Part shown: one piece after another, positions 7,205 through 16,395 of the stretch
How positions within the stretch are numbered: the stretch's first letter is position 1
Layout: the number at the start of each line of letters is the position of its first letter
From: Labrys sp. KNU-23
GTDB taxonomy: Bacteria; Pseudomonadota; Alphaproteobacteria; Rhizobiales; Labraceae
NCBI RefSeq assembly: GCF_008330945.1
Contig: NZ_CP043489.1
Location: forward strand, 1,426,001-1,490,000
Direction: 5' to 3'
DNA length: 64,000 bases
The notes under the pieces: generated by a model
Seen by the model: only the letters and a program-made list of their open reading frames with translations
What the model was told of the DNA's origin: nothing
Databases searched by the model: none
Made by a program: the position numbers and the translations under genes

Positions 7205-8284
7205 TCAGGCCGCGACCTTCTCGGCCTCCTCCAGCAATTGCAGGTCGCCGCGACCGAAGGACACCATGACGTCCTCGCCCATCTGCGGCGGCGGGGCGCC
7301 CGGATTGTTGAAGGTATCGAGCGAAACCACATTCTCGTTGAAGCGCACGCGGATGCGTACGATCGAACCGAGGAAGCTGACGAGCTCGATGCGGCCGGTG
7401 AGGCTGTTGCGTCCCTCGCCACCGCTGCCCAGCACCACCGCCTCCGGGCGCAGGGCCAGCGTGCGCGTCTCACCATTGCTGGCGCCCTGCAGGCCGCGGC
7501 TGGTGATCACTTCCTGCCCGTCGACGGAGAAACGCCCGGCAGCGGCATCGACGACCTTGCCGGTGAGGAAGTTGAGCGTACCGACGAAGGAGGAGACGAA
7601 GCGGGTCTTGGGGAAGTTGTAGATCTCGAAGGGCGTGCCGACCTGCTCCATCTGCCCGGCGCTCATCACCACGATGCGGTCAGACATCGACAGCGCCTCT
7701 TCCTGGTCATGCGTGACGAACAGGGTGGTGATGCCAAGTTCCTGCTGCAACACCCGGATCTCGTCGCGCAGGGACACGCGGATCTTGGCGTCCAGGGCCG
7801 AGAGCGGCTCGTCCAGCAGCAGGATCTTCGGGCGTACCGCAATCGCGCGCGCCAGGGCCACGCGCTGCTGCTGGCCGCCGGAGAGCTGGAAGGGATAGCG
7901 GTCGGCGATCTGCGGCAGCTTGATCATCTCCAGCATCTGCTTGACGCGGGCGTCGATCTCGGACTGGGATTTCTTGGCGATCTTCAGGCCGAAGCCGATA
8001 TTCTCGGCCACGGTCATGTTGGGGAACAGGGCATAGGCCTGGAACACCATGCCGACATTGCGCTGGTTGGGCGCCAGGCCGGTGATTTCCTTGCCGTCCA
8101 TGCGGATCGAGCCGGCGGATGGCGATTCGAAACCGGCGACCATGCGCAGGACCGTGGTCTTGCCGCAGCCGGAGGGGCCGAGCAGGGTGATGAATTCCCC
8201 CTTCTGGACCGACAGATCGAAACGCTTCACCACCTGGTTGGCGCCGAAGCTCTTCTGCAGCCCGGTGATCTCGAGAAAGGACAT
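7205..8284 (-). CDS. ABC importer ATPase (PotA/FbpC-like)
   Basis: This encodes 359 residues. Walker A is GPSGCGKTT at 36-44, the signature is LSGGQQQR, the Walker B region is ILLLDEPLSALDA, and the switch His is in THDQEEA. After about residue 240 comes a regulatory TOBE-type domain (LALRPEAV), as in PotA, FbpC and related polyamine, iron or phosphonate importers. It is the last gene of the four-gene importer unit and starts 20 bases after the upstream permease gene. It energises transport at the inner membrane with the two permeases at 8305-9986. The caspase fusion follows after a 148-base gap. Confidence 0.95.
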   Translation of the reverse strand: MSFLEITGLQKSFGANQVVKRFDLSVQKGEFITLLGPSGCGKTTVLRMVAGFESPSAGSIRMDGKEITGLAPNQRNVGMVFQAYALFPNMTVAENIGFGLKIAKKSQSEIDARVKQMLEMIKLPQIADRYPFQLSGGQQQRVALARAIAVRPKILLLDEPLSALDAKIRVSLRDEIRVLQQELGITTLFVTHDQEEALSMSDRIVVMSAGQMEQVGTPFEIYNFPKTRFVSSFVGTLNFLTGKVVDAAAGRFSVDGQEVITSRGLQGASNGETRTLALRPEAVVLGSGGEGRNSLTGRIELVSFLGSIVRIRVRFNENVVSLDTFNNPGAPPPQMGEDVMVSFGRGDLQLLEEAEKVAA

Positions 8285-8304
8285 CTTGACCTCCAGTGGC
8301 AGTT

Positions 8305-9090
8305 TCAGCGTGCCGGCCGGGCGCCGCGCGAGCGTCCGACCAGTTGCAACAGGCCCATGCAGGCCCAGGTGATGATGAAGGCAACGATGGCGAGCGCCGA
8401 CGGCTCATAGGCCCGGTTCGCGCCGATCAATTGCAGATAGGTACCGAAGACAGGCCGGTTGAGCAGGCTGGCAAAGGTGAACTCGCCGATGACGATGGCG
8501 AAGGCGATGAAGGAGCCGCTGAGCACGCCCGAGCGAATGTTCGGCAGGATGACTTGCCAGAGGATGGTGAAACCGCTCGCACCGAGGCTCTGGGCCGCCT
8601 CGGTCAATGTCTTGACGTCGATGGCGCGCAGGCCCGCATCGACGGACCGGTACATATAGGGCAGCGCCAGCACGACATAGCCGAAGGTGAGCAGGAGGTC
8701 CGTGGTCCACTCGCTATCGGTCAAAGGCAGCCAGGACGACGAGTTGAACATGCGGATATAGCCGAACACGATGATGATCGCCGGAATGACCAGCGGCAGC
8801 AGCGTGACGAACTCCACCGGCGATCGCCAGCTCGGCAGGCGCAGGCGCACCAGATAGGCCGCCGGTACCACCAGCAGGATGCTCAGCACGATGGTAGCAA
8901 GCGCAAGCAGGATCGAACGGATGAACGCATTCTGGAACTCCGCCTGGGCGAACACCACGCGATAGGCTTCGAAGCTGTATTGCCCGCGCAGCATGCGCAG
9001 CGAGAACTCGAAGGTGGAGAGCAGCGGAATGATGAAATAGCTGATTGCCAGCAGGATGATCAGCCAGGACAGCACGGAGGATTTCTTCAT
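8305..9090 (-). CDS. ABC importer permease (PotC-like)
   Basis: This encodes 261 residues from the ATG at 9090, whose ATGA overlaps the stop of the preceding permease gene and implies translational coupling. A start three codons upstream (9099) is possible but has a poorer context. About six hydrophobic segments are visible. The EAA loop that contacts the ATPase is TLTEAAQSLGASGFTILWQV. Family: inner-membrane binding-protein-dependent transport component. It pairs with the permease at 9087-9986 as a heterodimer. Confidence 0.92.
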   Translation of the reverse strand: MKKSSVLSWLIILLAISYFIIPLLSTFEFSLRMLRGQYSFEAYRVVFAQAEFQNAFIRSILLALATIVLSILLVVPAAYLVRLRLPSWRSPVEFVTLLPLVIPAIIIVFGYIRMFNSSSWLPLTDSEWTTDLLLTFGYVVLALPYMYRSVDAGLRAIDVKTLTEAAQSLGASGFTILWQVILPNIRSGVLSGSFIAFAIVIGEFTFASLLNRPVFGTYLQLIGANRAYEPSALAIVAFIITWACMGLLQLVGRSRGARPAR

Positions 9091-9986
9091 CGCACCCACC
9101 GCTCGCTATAGCTGCGCAGCCAGATATAGGCGCCGCTGGAAATACTGGTGATCACCACCATGCCGAAGGCGATGGCGTAGCCCAGATTGGGATTGCTGAG
9201 CACGTCGCCGCGGATCTGGGCGAAGAGCTGGATGGGAATGATCGGCAGGCTGGATCCGGTCAGCGCATAAGCGGTCGCCACCGCGCCGAAGGCATTGGCG
9301 AACAGCAGCAGCGTCGCGCCCAATATGCTCGGCAGCAGGATCGGCAGGGCGATGTGCCGCCAATAGTGGAAATTGCTGCCGCCCAGCACGGCGTTGGCCT
9401 CGCGCCATTCGCGCTTCAACCCGTCGAGAGCCGGCGCGATCACCAGCACCATCAGGGGAATCTGGAAGTAGAGATAGACCACGGTCAGACCGGTAAAGCT
9501 GAGAATGTTGAAGCCGGTCGAGTACAGGTTGAAGCCGAGCCAGTCCCGCAGCAGGACGGTGACCAGCCCCACCCGCCCCAGCGTAGCCAGGAAGGCGAAG
9601 GCCAGCGGCACACCGGCGAAATTCGAGGCGACTCCGGAAAATGTCATCACGGCGCCACGCATCCACTCCGGCAGGCCACCGAGAATGACCGCATAGGCCA
9701 CGAAGAAGCCGATGAAGGCACCACCGAGGGCCGAGGCGAAGCTGATCTTGATGCTGAGCCAGAAGGAGGAAACGATCGCCGGATTGGTGAACAACTCGAG
9801 GATGTTGCCGAAGGTGAAATGCCCTTCCCGGTCGAAGAAGGCGCCGACCAGCAGCAGGGCCGTCGGGACCACCAGGAAGAGCAGGGCGAAGAGCACGAAG
9901 GGCGCCATGCCCAGCACGGCCAGCCCTCCATTGGCTCTGGCCGAGCCTGGAGCTGCAGCTGGGGCAGTGTTTGCGGTGGTATTCAT
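9087..9986 (-). CDS. ABC importer permease (PotB-like)
   Basis: This encodes 299 residues from the ATG at 9986; the longer frame adds an Arg-rich leader that is not family-like. The N-terminus is a short Ala/Thr-rich tail followed by the first membrane segment (MAPFVLFALLFLVVP). Six or seven membrane spans follow, with the EAA-type loop WREANAVLGGSNFHYWRHI. It is the first permease of the unit, 71 bases after the binding-protein gene, and overlaps the next permease gene by four bases. Confidence 0.92.
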   Translation of the reverse strand: MNTTANTAPAAAPGSARANGGLAVLGMAPFVLFALLFLVVPTALLLVGAFFDREGHFTFGNILELFTNPAIVSSFWLSIKISFASALGGAFIGFFVAYAVILGGLPEWMRGAVMTFSGVASNFAGVPLAFAFLATLGRVGLVTVLLRDWLGFNLYSTGFNILSFTGLTVVYLYFQIPLMVLVIAPALDGLKREWREANAVLGGSNFHYWRHIALPILLPSILGATLLLFANAFGAVATAYALTGSSLPIIPIQLFAQIRGDVLSNPNLGYAIAFGMVVITSISSGAYIWLRSYSERWVR

Positions 9987-10057
9987 CGCGGCGACCACAA
10001 TAGCACGCGTCCTGCCCGGAGAAACCGGACAGGACGCGCAGGAGATGACAAACGATC

Positions 10058-11161
10058 TTACTTGACGGCGGCGCCGACCACGCTGTCCCAATCCTTGGTG
10101 ATCTCGGCCTTGGCGGCGCCCTGCTCATCAAGCGTCGGGAACACGGCCTTGGCATAGGCTTCGGCCGGCGGGAGCTTGGCGAGCAGGTCGGCCGGTATCT
10201 TCTTCTTGGCGACGAGGTCGTTGAAGCGGATCGGGTGGCAATAGCCCTTCAGATAACCGATCTGGCCCTCGTCGGAATAAAGATACTCCATCCACAGCTT
10301 GGCGGCGTTGGGATGGGGCGCATAGGCGCTGATGGCCTGGACATAGACGCCGGCAACCACACCGCTGGCGGGGATGACCACGTCGACGTCCGGATTGCCC
10401 TTGAGCGTGTCGCGATCGGTGAGGGCGTTGTAGTCCCAGCGCAGGACGATCGGGGTCGCGCCCTGGGCAAGTGAGGCGGCCTTGCCGATGGTGGGCACGA
10501 AATTGCCCTTCTTGTTCAGCTCGGCGAAGAATTTCAGGCCCTCGGCTGCAGCCTTGCTGGCGTCGCCCTTGGCGGCGGACAGGCCGGCGGCATAGACGCC
10601 CTGGATCGCCTGGTTGGCCGTACGGGGATCACCGGCCAGCGCCACGGCATTGGCATAGTCGGAGCTCAGCAAGTCGCTCCAATCCTTGGGCGAATTCTTG
10701 ACGATGTCCTTGTTCACCTCGAAGGCGAGCACGCCGTAATAATCGCCGTACCAATGGCCATCGGCATCCTTGGCGTTGTCGGGAATGCTATCCCAGGTCG
10801 CCACCTTGTAGGGCTGGATCAGGCCGTCCTTCTTGGAGGTCGGGCCGAAGGAAAGGCCGACATCGATCACATCGGGAGCCTGGGGACCGGTATTGCCCTT
10901 GTTGGCCTTGATGGCCTCGACCTCGTCGCCCGAGCCGGCGTCCGGATTGAGCTCGTTGACCTTGAGGCCATACTTGGCCTTGAAGCCCTCGATGATGGCG
11001 CCGTAGCCGCACCAGTCATGCGGCAGCGCGATCGTGGTGAGCTGGCCTTCCTTCTTGGCGGCGTCGATCAGCTCCTGGCTCTGGGCAAACGCACTGCCCA
11101 TCGAAGCCGCCAAAGCCAGCACGGATACCGATGCGATACCCAGCCACGTTTTCCTGCTCAT
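10058..11161 (-). CDS. Periplasmic binding protein of the PotABCD/AfuABC-like importer
   Basis: This encodes 367 residues. The start is the ATG at 11161: AAGGAG lies eight bases upstream, and the following residues (MSRKTWLGIASVSVLALAAS) are a clean Sec signal ending at AFAQ. The mature part is a type-II binding-protein fold of extracellular solute-binding family 1. The WCGYG and YGDYYG motifs and the conserved C-terminal region match the second half of the caspase fusion at 4966-7056. The ligand cannot be read from sequence; polyamine, iron and aminophosphonate binders all occur in this broad family. It is the first gene of the operon and sits behind a leader with two dyads. Confidence 0.92.
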   Translation of the reverse strand: MSRKTWLGIASVSVLALAASMGSAFAQSQELIDAAKKEGQLTTIALPHDWCGYGAIIEGFKAKYGLKVNELNPDAGSGDEVEAIKANKGNTGPQAPDVIDVGLSFGPTSKKDGLIQPYKVATWDSIPDNAKDADGHWYGDYYGVLAFEVNKDIVKNSPKDWSDLLSSDYANAVALAGDPRTANQAIQGVYAAGLSAAKGDASKAAAEGLKFFAELNKKGNFVPTIGKAASLAQGATPIVLRWDYNALTDRDTLKGNPDVDVVIPASGVVAGVYVQAISAYAPHPNAAKLWMEYLYSDEGQIGYLKGYCHPIRFNDLVAKKKIPADLLAKLPPAEAYAKAVFPTLDEQGAAKAEITKDWDSVVGAAVK

Positions 11162-11238
11162 TTGTCCAACTCCTTGATGGTGCCGCGCCGGCCCATTTTC
11201 CGTAAAGGCTTTTACAGCGGCGCTCGTATCAATGACGG

Positions 11239-11277
11239 TTGACACTTTTGTGTCAATAGAAGCTGTCATATATGACA
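11239..11277. promoter_or_regulatory. Two dyads in the leader of the importer operon
   Basis: TTGACAC-N4-GTGTCAA (11239-11256) and TGTCATATATGACA (11264-11277) are perfect inverted repeats sharing the half-site TGTCA/TGACA. They lie 78-116 bases upstream of the binding-protein start. The first dyad contains TTGACA in the minus orientation, so it may overlap a -35 box. They are candidate operators for the importer. Confidence 0.5.
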
Positions 11278-11346
11278 ACCCCAATATTCGCTGTTTGCAG
11301 CTATTTTTACGGGTTTACGACACCCGCCCGATCCGTTAGGAAGTGA

Positions 11347-11378
11347 AAAAGCCCGGCCATCGGATGAGCCGGGCTTTT
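11347..11378. terminator. Bidirectional terminator-like hairpin upstream of purA
   Basis: An 11-bp perfect stem (AAAAGCCCGGC / GCCGGGCTTTT) with a 10-base loop has T-runs on both strands. It lies in the spacer between the divergent binding-protein gene and purA, where no annotated gene needs a terminator. It may end a short unannotated RNA or act as a leader attenuator of purA. Confidence 0.6.
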
Positions 11379-11468
11379 GCGTGTCCGGGTTTTGGAATTC
11401 CGAGCGAAGGCGTCTTAGGATCTGGTGAAACCACCAGGGATCGAAAAACGCGTCGAAACGACAGAGTT

Positions 11469-11507
11469 AGAGCAAAACGCCGTTTCCGCTTAAACGTGTT
11501 TTGCTCT
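11469..11507. repeat. Palindromic repeat, AGAGCAAAACG family
   Basis: AGAGCAAAACG at the left is mirrored by CGTGTTTTGCTCT at the right, in the purA leader 44 bases before the start codon. Related elements occur near 13025, 18745, 19680, 23331, 26611 and 31570. Confidence 0.7.
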
Positions 11508-11550
11508 CGGAATTCCGGGGCCGAGGGCCAGAGAGAGAAGGGAGATCACC

Positions 11551-12840
11551 ATGGCCAATGTCGTCGTGGTCGGGTCGCAATGGGGCGACGAAGGCAAGGG
11601 TAAGATCGTCGACTGGCTGTCGGAACAAGCCGACGTCGTCGTCCGCTTCCAGGGCGGGCACAATGCCGGCCATACCCTCGTCATCGGCGACAATGTCTAC
11701 AAGCTGTCCCTGTTGCCGTCGGGCATCGTGCGCGGCAAGCTCTCGGTGATCGGCAATGGCGTGGTACTCGATCCCCGCGCTTTCGTCGCCGAGGTGAAGA
11801 AGCTGAAGGAACAGGGCGTATCGGTGACGCCCAAGACCTTGCGCATCGCCGAGAACACACCGCTCATTCTCTCGCTGCACCAGGACCTCGACCGCCTGCG
11901 CGAATCAGCGACCGACGGTACCAAGATCGGCACGACCGGGCGCGGCATCGGTCCCGCCTATGAAGACAAGGTCGGTCGCCGCGCCATCCGCCTGATGGAT
12001 CTGGCCGATCTCGGCGCCCTACGCCCGAAGATCGCCCGCCTGCTCAATCACCACAACGCCCTGCGTCGCGGCACCGGCCAGACCGAAATCGATCCGGAAG
12101 CTCTCTATCAGGAGCTGGCGGACGTGGCGCCGCTGGTCCTGCCCTTCATGGACGATGTCGGCGCCCTGCTCGACAAGGAGCGCAAGGCCGGCAACCGCAT
12201 CCTGTTCGAGGGTGCCCAGGGAGCCCTGCTCGACATCGATCACGGCACCTACCCCTATGTGACCTCTTCCAACACGGTCGCCGGGCAGGCCGCCGTCGGC
12301 TCCGGCCTCGGGCCGGGCGCGCTCGATTATGTGCTGGGCATCACCAAGGCCTATACGACGCGCGTGGGCGAAGGCCCCTTCCCGACCGAACTCACCGACG
12401 AGACCGGCCGCCTGATCGGCGAGCGCGGCCGCGAATTCGGCACGGTTACCGGCCGGGCCCGCCGCTGTGGCTGGTTCGATGCCGCCTTGGTGCGCCAGAC
12501 CATCCGCACTTCCGGCATCACCGGCATCGCCCTCACCAAGCTCGACATTCTCGATGGCTTCGAGACCATCAAGGTGTGCGTGCGCTATGAGCTCGATGGT
12601 CGCGAAATCGACTATCTGCCGGCGAGCCAGGCCGCCCAGGCGCGCGTTAAACCCATCTATGAGGAGATCGAGGGCTGGCAGGAAACCACGGCCAAGGCCC
12701 GTTCCTGGGCCGACCTGCCGGCGCAGGCGATCAAATATGTGCGCCGCATCGAAGAGCTGATCGGAGCGCCGGTGGCCGTGCTCTCCACCAGCCCCGACCG
12801 GGATGACACGATCCTTGTGCAAAATCCCTTTCAAGTCTAA
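11551..12840 (+). CDS. purA: Adenylosuccinate synthetase
   Basis: The 429-residue length is typical. The enzyme converts IMP, aspartate and GTP to adenylosuccinate in AMP synthesis. The N-terminus [18 protein letters not shown] holds the GTP-binding and catalytic Asp13 loop, followed by the IMP-binding GGHNAGHT motif, [14 protein letters not shown] and the family pattern GEGPFPTEL. The last part carries the GTP base-recognition region (TKLDIL). GGGAGATCACC precedes the ATG. It stands alone on its strand, with a repeat-containing leader on one side and a repeat-rich spacer on the other. Confidence 0.98.
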   Translation: MANVVVVGSQWGDEGKGKIVDWLSEQADVVVRFQGGHNAGHTLVIGDNVYKLSLLPSGIVRGKLSVIGNGVVLDPRAFVAEVKKLKEQGVSVTPKTLRIAENTPLILSLHQDLDRLRESATDGTKIGTTGRGIGPAYEDKVGRRAIRLMDLADLGALRPKIARLLNHHNALRRGTGQTEIDPEALYQELADVAPLVLPFMDDVGALLDKERKAGNRILFEGAQGALLDIDHGTYPYVTSSNTVAGQAAVGSGLGPGALDYVLGITKAYTTRVGEGPFPTELTDETGRLIGERGREFGTVTGRARRCGWFDAALVRQTIRTSGITGIALTKLDILDGFETIKVCVRYELDGREIDYLPASQAAQARVKPIYEEIEGWQETTAKARSWADLPAQAIKYVRRIEELIGAPVAVLSTSPDRDDTILVQNPFQV

Positions 12841-13147
12841 GAGCAGACCTAATCCCGTCAGATTCGGGCATTAGTGCGTGATCTGCTGCGATGGCACTGC
12901 GCGGGTTTCGATCCGCGCGGCGCCGGGTGTGTCCGGCGACGATCTTGTTCCCAGGGGCAGGATCGGGCGTGGTTTCGACCATGTCTTGGCGGCCGGACCT
13001 GCCTGCAGTGGATCATGGGCCCGGAGCAAGGTGCGATTTCTCCGAATCGGATTTTGCTCTTACGTCTTGTTTTGACGCATTTTCCTAGCCGAAAAGTCCA
13101 CCAACTTTTCCGGAAAGTGCTTTCGTGAAGAGATCGAGCCAGAACGC
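12841..13147. other. Spacer with imperfect palindromes, no gene
   Basis: A stem of the form CTAATCCCG / CGGGCATTAG lies at about 12849-12874, right after purA. A member of the GAGCAAAA-type repeat family lies near 13023-13125, with GGATTTTGCTC and a TTTTCCTAGCCGAAAAGT segment. No coding frame stands out, and no T-run terminator is visible. Confidence 0.5.
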
Positions 13148-14458
13148 GTGTCGACGGACTATTTTCCTCCCATCCAGCGAGCCGTGCAGGGTCTTTCCCC
13201 CAATACGCAGGAAACCCGCCAGGCGCTCTATGAGAAAGCCCGCTCCGCCCTTCTCCGCCAGCTCAATGCCGCTGATCCCGCGTTGACCGAGGGGCAGATC
13301 GCAAGGGAACGCAACCTGCTCGAAGAGGCCATCCGGCGCGTCGAGCACCACTATGACGAAGCCGAGTTCACGCCGGAGCCGGTCGTCTCCGAACGGCCGG
13401 CCGCGCCCCAGTCCCAATCCGACGGCCCGCCGGCCAACGACGATGCCGCAGACGAAGAGGCGGCCTCGCCTGCCTCGTCCCGGCCGAACGGCTTGCCGGC
13501 TTTCGCCGAGCGCAAGACCGAGAAGCGGCGGCCTCAGGCACCTCGCCGCAACAGTTCCAACGGCAATTTCCGACGTTACGCGGTGATGGCCGCGATGGCC
13601 GCCCTCATCATCGGCGGAGGGGCAGCCACCGCGCTCTATCTGCGCGGAAGCGACGACAGCCCGGTGCTGGTGTCTCAGCCGGGGCCGGCACCGCAAACCG
13701 CCCCCAAGCCGGCGCCCGAGCCCGGCAAGCTGAATGACCGCCTCGGCGGCACCCCGGCCACGCCCCCGACGGAGGTTGCGACCGGCAATCCCCCGCCCCC
13801 GGCACCGGCACCGGCCGCCCCGGAGCCTGCCGCACCGGCGCCGCAGGCTCCATCGGCGCCCGCACCGTTGCTACCCTCGACACAGTCGGAGGCGCCGGAG
13901 GGGCAACGCGCGCGCCTGGTGGAAGAAGATCCGAGCGCCCCGATGAAGGGCCGCCTCTTCGAAGGCACCGTGAACTGGCGTACGGAATCACAGACCAGCG
14001 GAACCAATGGCCCGCTCGACACCGTCGTCGTCGGTGAAATCACCGTTCCCGACCGCAAGATGAAGGTGCTTCTCACCCTCAGGCACAATTCCGACCGCTC
14101 CCTGCCGGCGAATTACCTCTTGAATATCCAGATGAGCGTGCCGGCCGACTATCCCAGCGGCGCGGTCGGCGATGTCAAGAGCGTGAACGTCAAGTCCGAC
14201 CCGCAGGTCCCCGGCTTGCAGCTCGACGGGGCCTTGATGAAGGTCACGACGGGCGTGTTCCTGATGGGTCTGCTCGACCCACCCGACGAGAAGGGCCGCA
14301 ACGCCAAGATGTTGCAGGCCAATCAGTGGTTCGACCTGGTGTTCACCTTCGCCAATGGCCGCAACGCCGTGTTCACCTTCGAGAAGGGGCCAACGGGCGA
14401 GAAGGCCTTCAACGACGCCATGGCGGCTTGGAACGCCGATGCCGCTGCGGCGCAATAG
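13148..14458 (+). CDS. Membrane-anchored hypothetical protein between purA and rpoH
   Basis: This encodes 436 residues from a GTG start. Residues about 1-75 are a charged helical cytoplasmic region, and about 76-145 are low-complexity and acidic or Pro-rich. A single membrane segment lies near 150-170 (VMAAMAALIIGGGAATALYL). A long Pro/Ala linker covers about 175-250, and a C-terminal globular domain of about 170 residues begins near RARLVEEDP. The layout is that of a bitopic inner-membrane protein with a periplasmic C-terminal domain. From memory, similar proteins occur beside purA in related genomes, but I could not check this. No function is known. Confidence 0.8.
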   Translation: MSTDYFPPIQRAVQGLSPNTQETRQALYEKARSALLRQLNAADPALTEGQIARERNLLEEAIRRVEHHYDEAEFTPEPVVSERPAAPQSQSDGPPANDDAADEEAASPASSRPNGLPAFAERKTEKRRPQAPRRNSSNGNFRRYAVMAAMAALIIGGGAATALYLRGSDDSPVLVSQPGPAPQTAPKPAPEPGKLNDRLGGTPATPPTEVATGNPPPPAPAPAAPEPAAPAPQAPSAPAPLLPSTQSEAPEGQRARLVEEDPSAPMKGRLFEGTVNWRTESQTSGTNGPLDTVVVGEITVPDRKMKVLLTLRHNSDRSLPANYLLNIQMSVPADYPSGAVGDVKSVNVKSDPQVPGLQLDGALMKVTTGVFLMGLLDPPDEKGRNAKMLQANQWFDLVFTFANGRNAVFTFEKGPTGEKAFNDAMAAWNADAAAAQ

Positions 14459-14597
14459 TACCAAGCCTCGAAATGCGGACGCATTCACGGTTTGAATACC
14501 TGGCAATTTCCGTCACCAAATCAAAGATTTGACGAAAATCGCCGGAAGGAACCGAGAGCCATCGAAATGCCTCTGCGTATCGGCCGTGAGCGCCCTT

Positions 14598-14999
14598 TCA
14601 GGACGCCTTTACGGCCGTAACGCACAATTCGTGCTCGCGGCCGTCGCGGGCCTTCCAGGTGATCGACTGCCCCGGCGACAGGCCCAGCAGGGCCGTGCCG
14701 ATCGGCGTGAGGATAGAGACCTTGCCCTCGGCAATGTCGGCTTCGCCCGGGTAGACCAGTTTGACCTCGCGCGGGGCGCCGCCTTTCGTCTCGAAAGCGA
14801 CGATGGAGCCGATCTGCACCACGCTATCTCCGACCTGCACCGCCGGGACGATTTCGGCCCGGTCGAGCTCACCGAGCAACGCCTCGGCCACGTCCGGGAC
14901 GCGATCGAGAGCGGAGGTCGCCAGCTGTGTCAGGCGCTCGAAGTCGACCTCGTTCACAATGATGCTGGGCTTGCTCTTGTTCTTGATGGATTGATTCAT
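14598..14999 (-). CDS. rnk: Rnk-type regulator (GreA/GreB C-terminal fold)
   Basis: This encodes 133 residues, starting at the ATG at 14999; the frame extends 13 codons upstream but without a better start. Residues about 10-55 match the short N-terminal arm of Rnk (IIVNEVDFERLTQLA). Residues about 55-130 match the GreA/GreB C-terminal domain (VQIGSIVAFE, VYPGEADIAEGKVSILTPIGTALLGLS). Rnk proteins bind RNA polymerase near the secondary channel without cleavage activity and were first found as regulators of nucleoside diphosphate kinase. The gene is convergent with the gene at 13148 and looks monocistronic. Confidence 0.9.
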   Translation of the reverse strand: MNQSIKNKSKPSIIVNEVDFERLTQLATSALDRVPDVAEALLGELDRAEIVPAVQVGDSVVQIGSIVAFETKGGAPREVKLVYPGEADIAEGKVSILTPIGTALLGLSPGQSITWKARDGREHELCVTAVKAS

Positions 15000-15461
15000 G
15001 ACTGGATACCTTGGAATCGCGCGCGACACGGCGCGCACGCCTGCCAGCGGCTATTCCGCTTGAGCATGGCGAGAGGAATGGCTGCACCGGCCCCGCGCGT
15101 GGCGCGAGCCTACCGGCTAAAGCATTGTGATTTGACGGATTGAGAATGCGCCGGGTGGTATGCCGCACCGGACCAGGAGCGGCGCGCCCCGCAGCTCGGG
15201 GCGCAAACGGCCGAGCCCGGGGCTACGCTTCCGCGATCGGGAAGAGACGAAGGGTGATTTTGACCACGGTGCTCATGGCTCCACCATGTTGATCGACACT
15301 GATCCTGTCAAGCCGGCTCGGGCGATGTCCCGGCTGCCATCGCGTCTCGCGACTCGACAGACCGCCTGCATAGCAAGGCCACGTCGGGCCATGGCTCGGC
15401 ATGAAGGGATCTCCACTCAAACATGCTTCGCGTCGATGCATGGCTGGTGCGGCCCCTAAGG
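15000..15461. other. 462-base spacer with no supported gene
   Basis: This lies upstream of rnk and downstream of rpoH, both on the minus strand. Short frames exist on both strands, but none has a ribosome-binding site together with a protein-like composition. It presumably holds the rnk promoter. I see no RNA gene. Confidence 0.5.
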
Positions 15462-15482
15462 AAAAGCCGCCCGAAGGCGGCT
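15462..15482 (-). terminator. Rho-independent terminator of rpoH
   Basis: On the minus strand the stem AGCCGCC / GGCGGCT closes a TTCG tetraloop and is followed by TTTCC. It lies 26 bases after the rpoH stop codon. Confidence 0.85.
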
Positions 15483-15507
15483 CCCCATTCGGCTATCGCG
15501 GGCGCAA

Positions 15508-16395
15508 TCAAGCCGGCGCGTGTGCCGCTTCCAGACGGGCCACGCCGGAGCGCACCGCCGCCTGGATCTTCTCGAAGGCCCTGACCTCGATCTGGCGCAC
15601 ACGCTCGCGCGAGACACCGAACTCGTCGGAGAGCTCCTCAAGCGTGATGGGATCATCGGCGAGGCGGCGTGCCTCGAAGATGCGCCGCTCACGATCATTC
15701 AGCACGTTCAGGGCCTGGCGCAAGGCGGTGGAGCGATTCTCGCTTTGCTCCGTTTCGGCGAGGCGAGTTTCCTGGTTGGCGGTATCATCCACCAGCCAGT
15801 CCTGCCATTCGCCGTCACCTTCCTCACGCACCGGAGCATTGAGTGACGCGTCGCCGCCGAGACGGCGGTTCATCTCCACCACCTCCTGCTCCTGCACGCC
15901 GAGCGACTTGGCGATGGACTTGACCTGATCGGGGCGCAGATCGCCTTCATCCAGCGCCGAAATCTGGCTCTTGGCCTTGCGCAGGTTGAAGAAAAGCTTC
16001 TTCTGGTTGGCGGTCGTGCCCATCTTCACCAGCGACCAGGAACGCAGGATATACTCCTGGATCGAGGCGCGGATCCACCACATGGCGTAAGTAGCAAGGC
16101 GAAAGCCTTTTTCGGGCTCGAAACGCTTGACGGCCTGCATCAGGCCGATATTGCCTTCGGAAACCACTTCGCCCAGCGGCAGGCCATAGCCACGATAGCC
16201 CATGGCGATCTTGGCCACGAGCCGCAGATGCGAGGTCACCAATTGATGTGCGGCTTCGCGATCGCCATGCTCGCGCCAACGCTTGGCAAGCATGTATTCC
16301 TGCTCCGGCTGGAGCATCGGGAAGCGGCGAATTTCATCGAGATAACGCGACAGGCCACTCTCGGTGGCCAAAACGGGAAGCGCGGCAGAAGCCAT
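15508..16395 (-). CDS. rpoH: RNA polymerase heat-shock sigma factor (sigma-32)
   Basis: This encodes 295 residues from the ATG at 16395, preceded by GAGGAGAGG; the longer frame adds an Arg-rich leader foreign to the family. Region 2 is visible with GNIGLMQAVKRFEPEKGFR and ATYAMWWIRASIQEYIL, and the RpoH-box-like segment is NQKKLFFNLRK. Region 4.2 is LEELSDEFGVSRERVRQIE. It directs transcription of chaperone and protease genes under heat stress. Alphaproteobacteria often carry two rpoH copies; only one is in view. It ends in a clear terminator. Confidence 0.96.
   Translation of the reverse strand: MASAALPVLATESGLSRYLDEIRRFPMLQPEQEYMLAKRWREHGDREAAHQLVTSHLRLVAKIAMGYRGYGLPLGEVVSEGNIGLMQAVKRFEPEKGFRLATYAMWWIRASIQEYILRSWSLVKMGTTANQKKLFFNLRKAKSQISALDEGDLRPDQVKSIAKSLGVQEQEVVEMNRRLGGDASLNAPVREEGDGEWQDWLVDDTANQETRLAETEQSENRSTALRQALNVLNDRERRIFEARRLADDPITLEELSDEFGVSRERVRQIEVRAFEKIQAAVRSGVARLEAAHAPA

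Noticed and set aside
15223..15441. 72-codon minus-strand frame in the rnk/rpoH spacer
   Set aside because: No ribosome-binding site and a random-looking composition.
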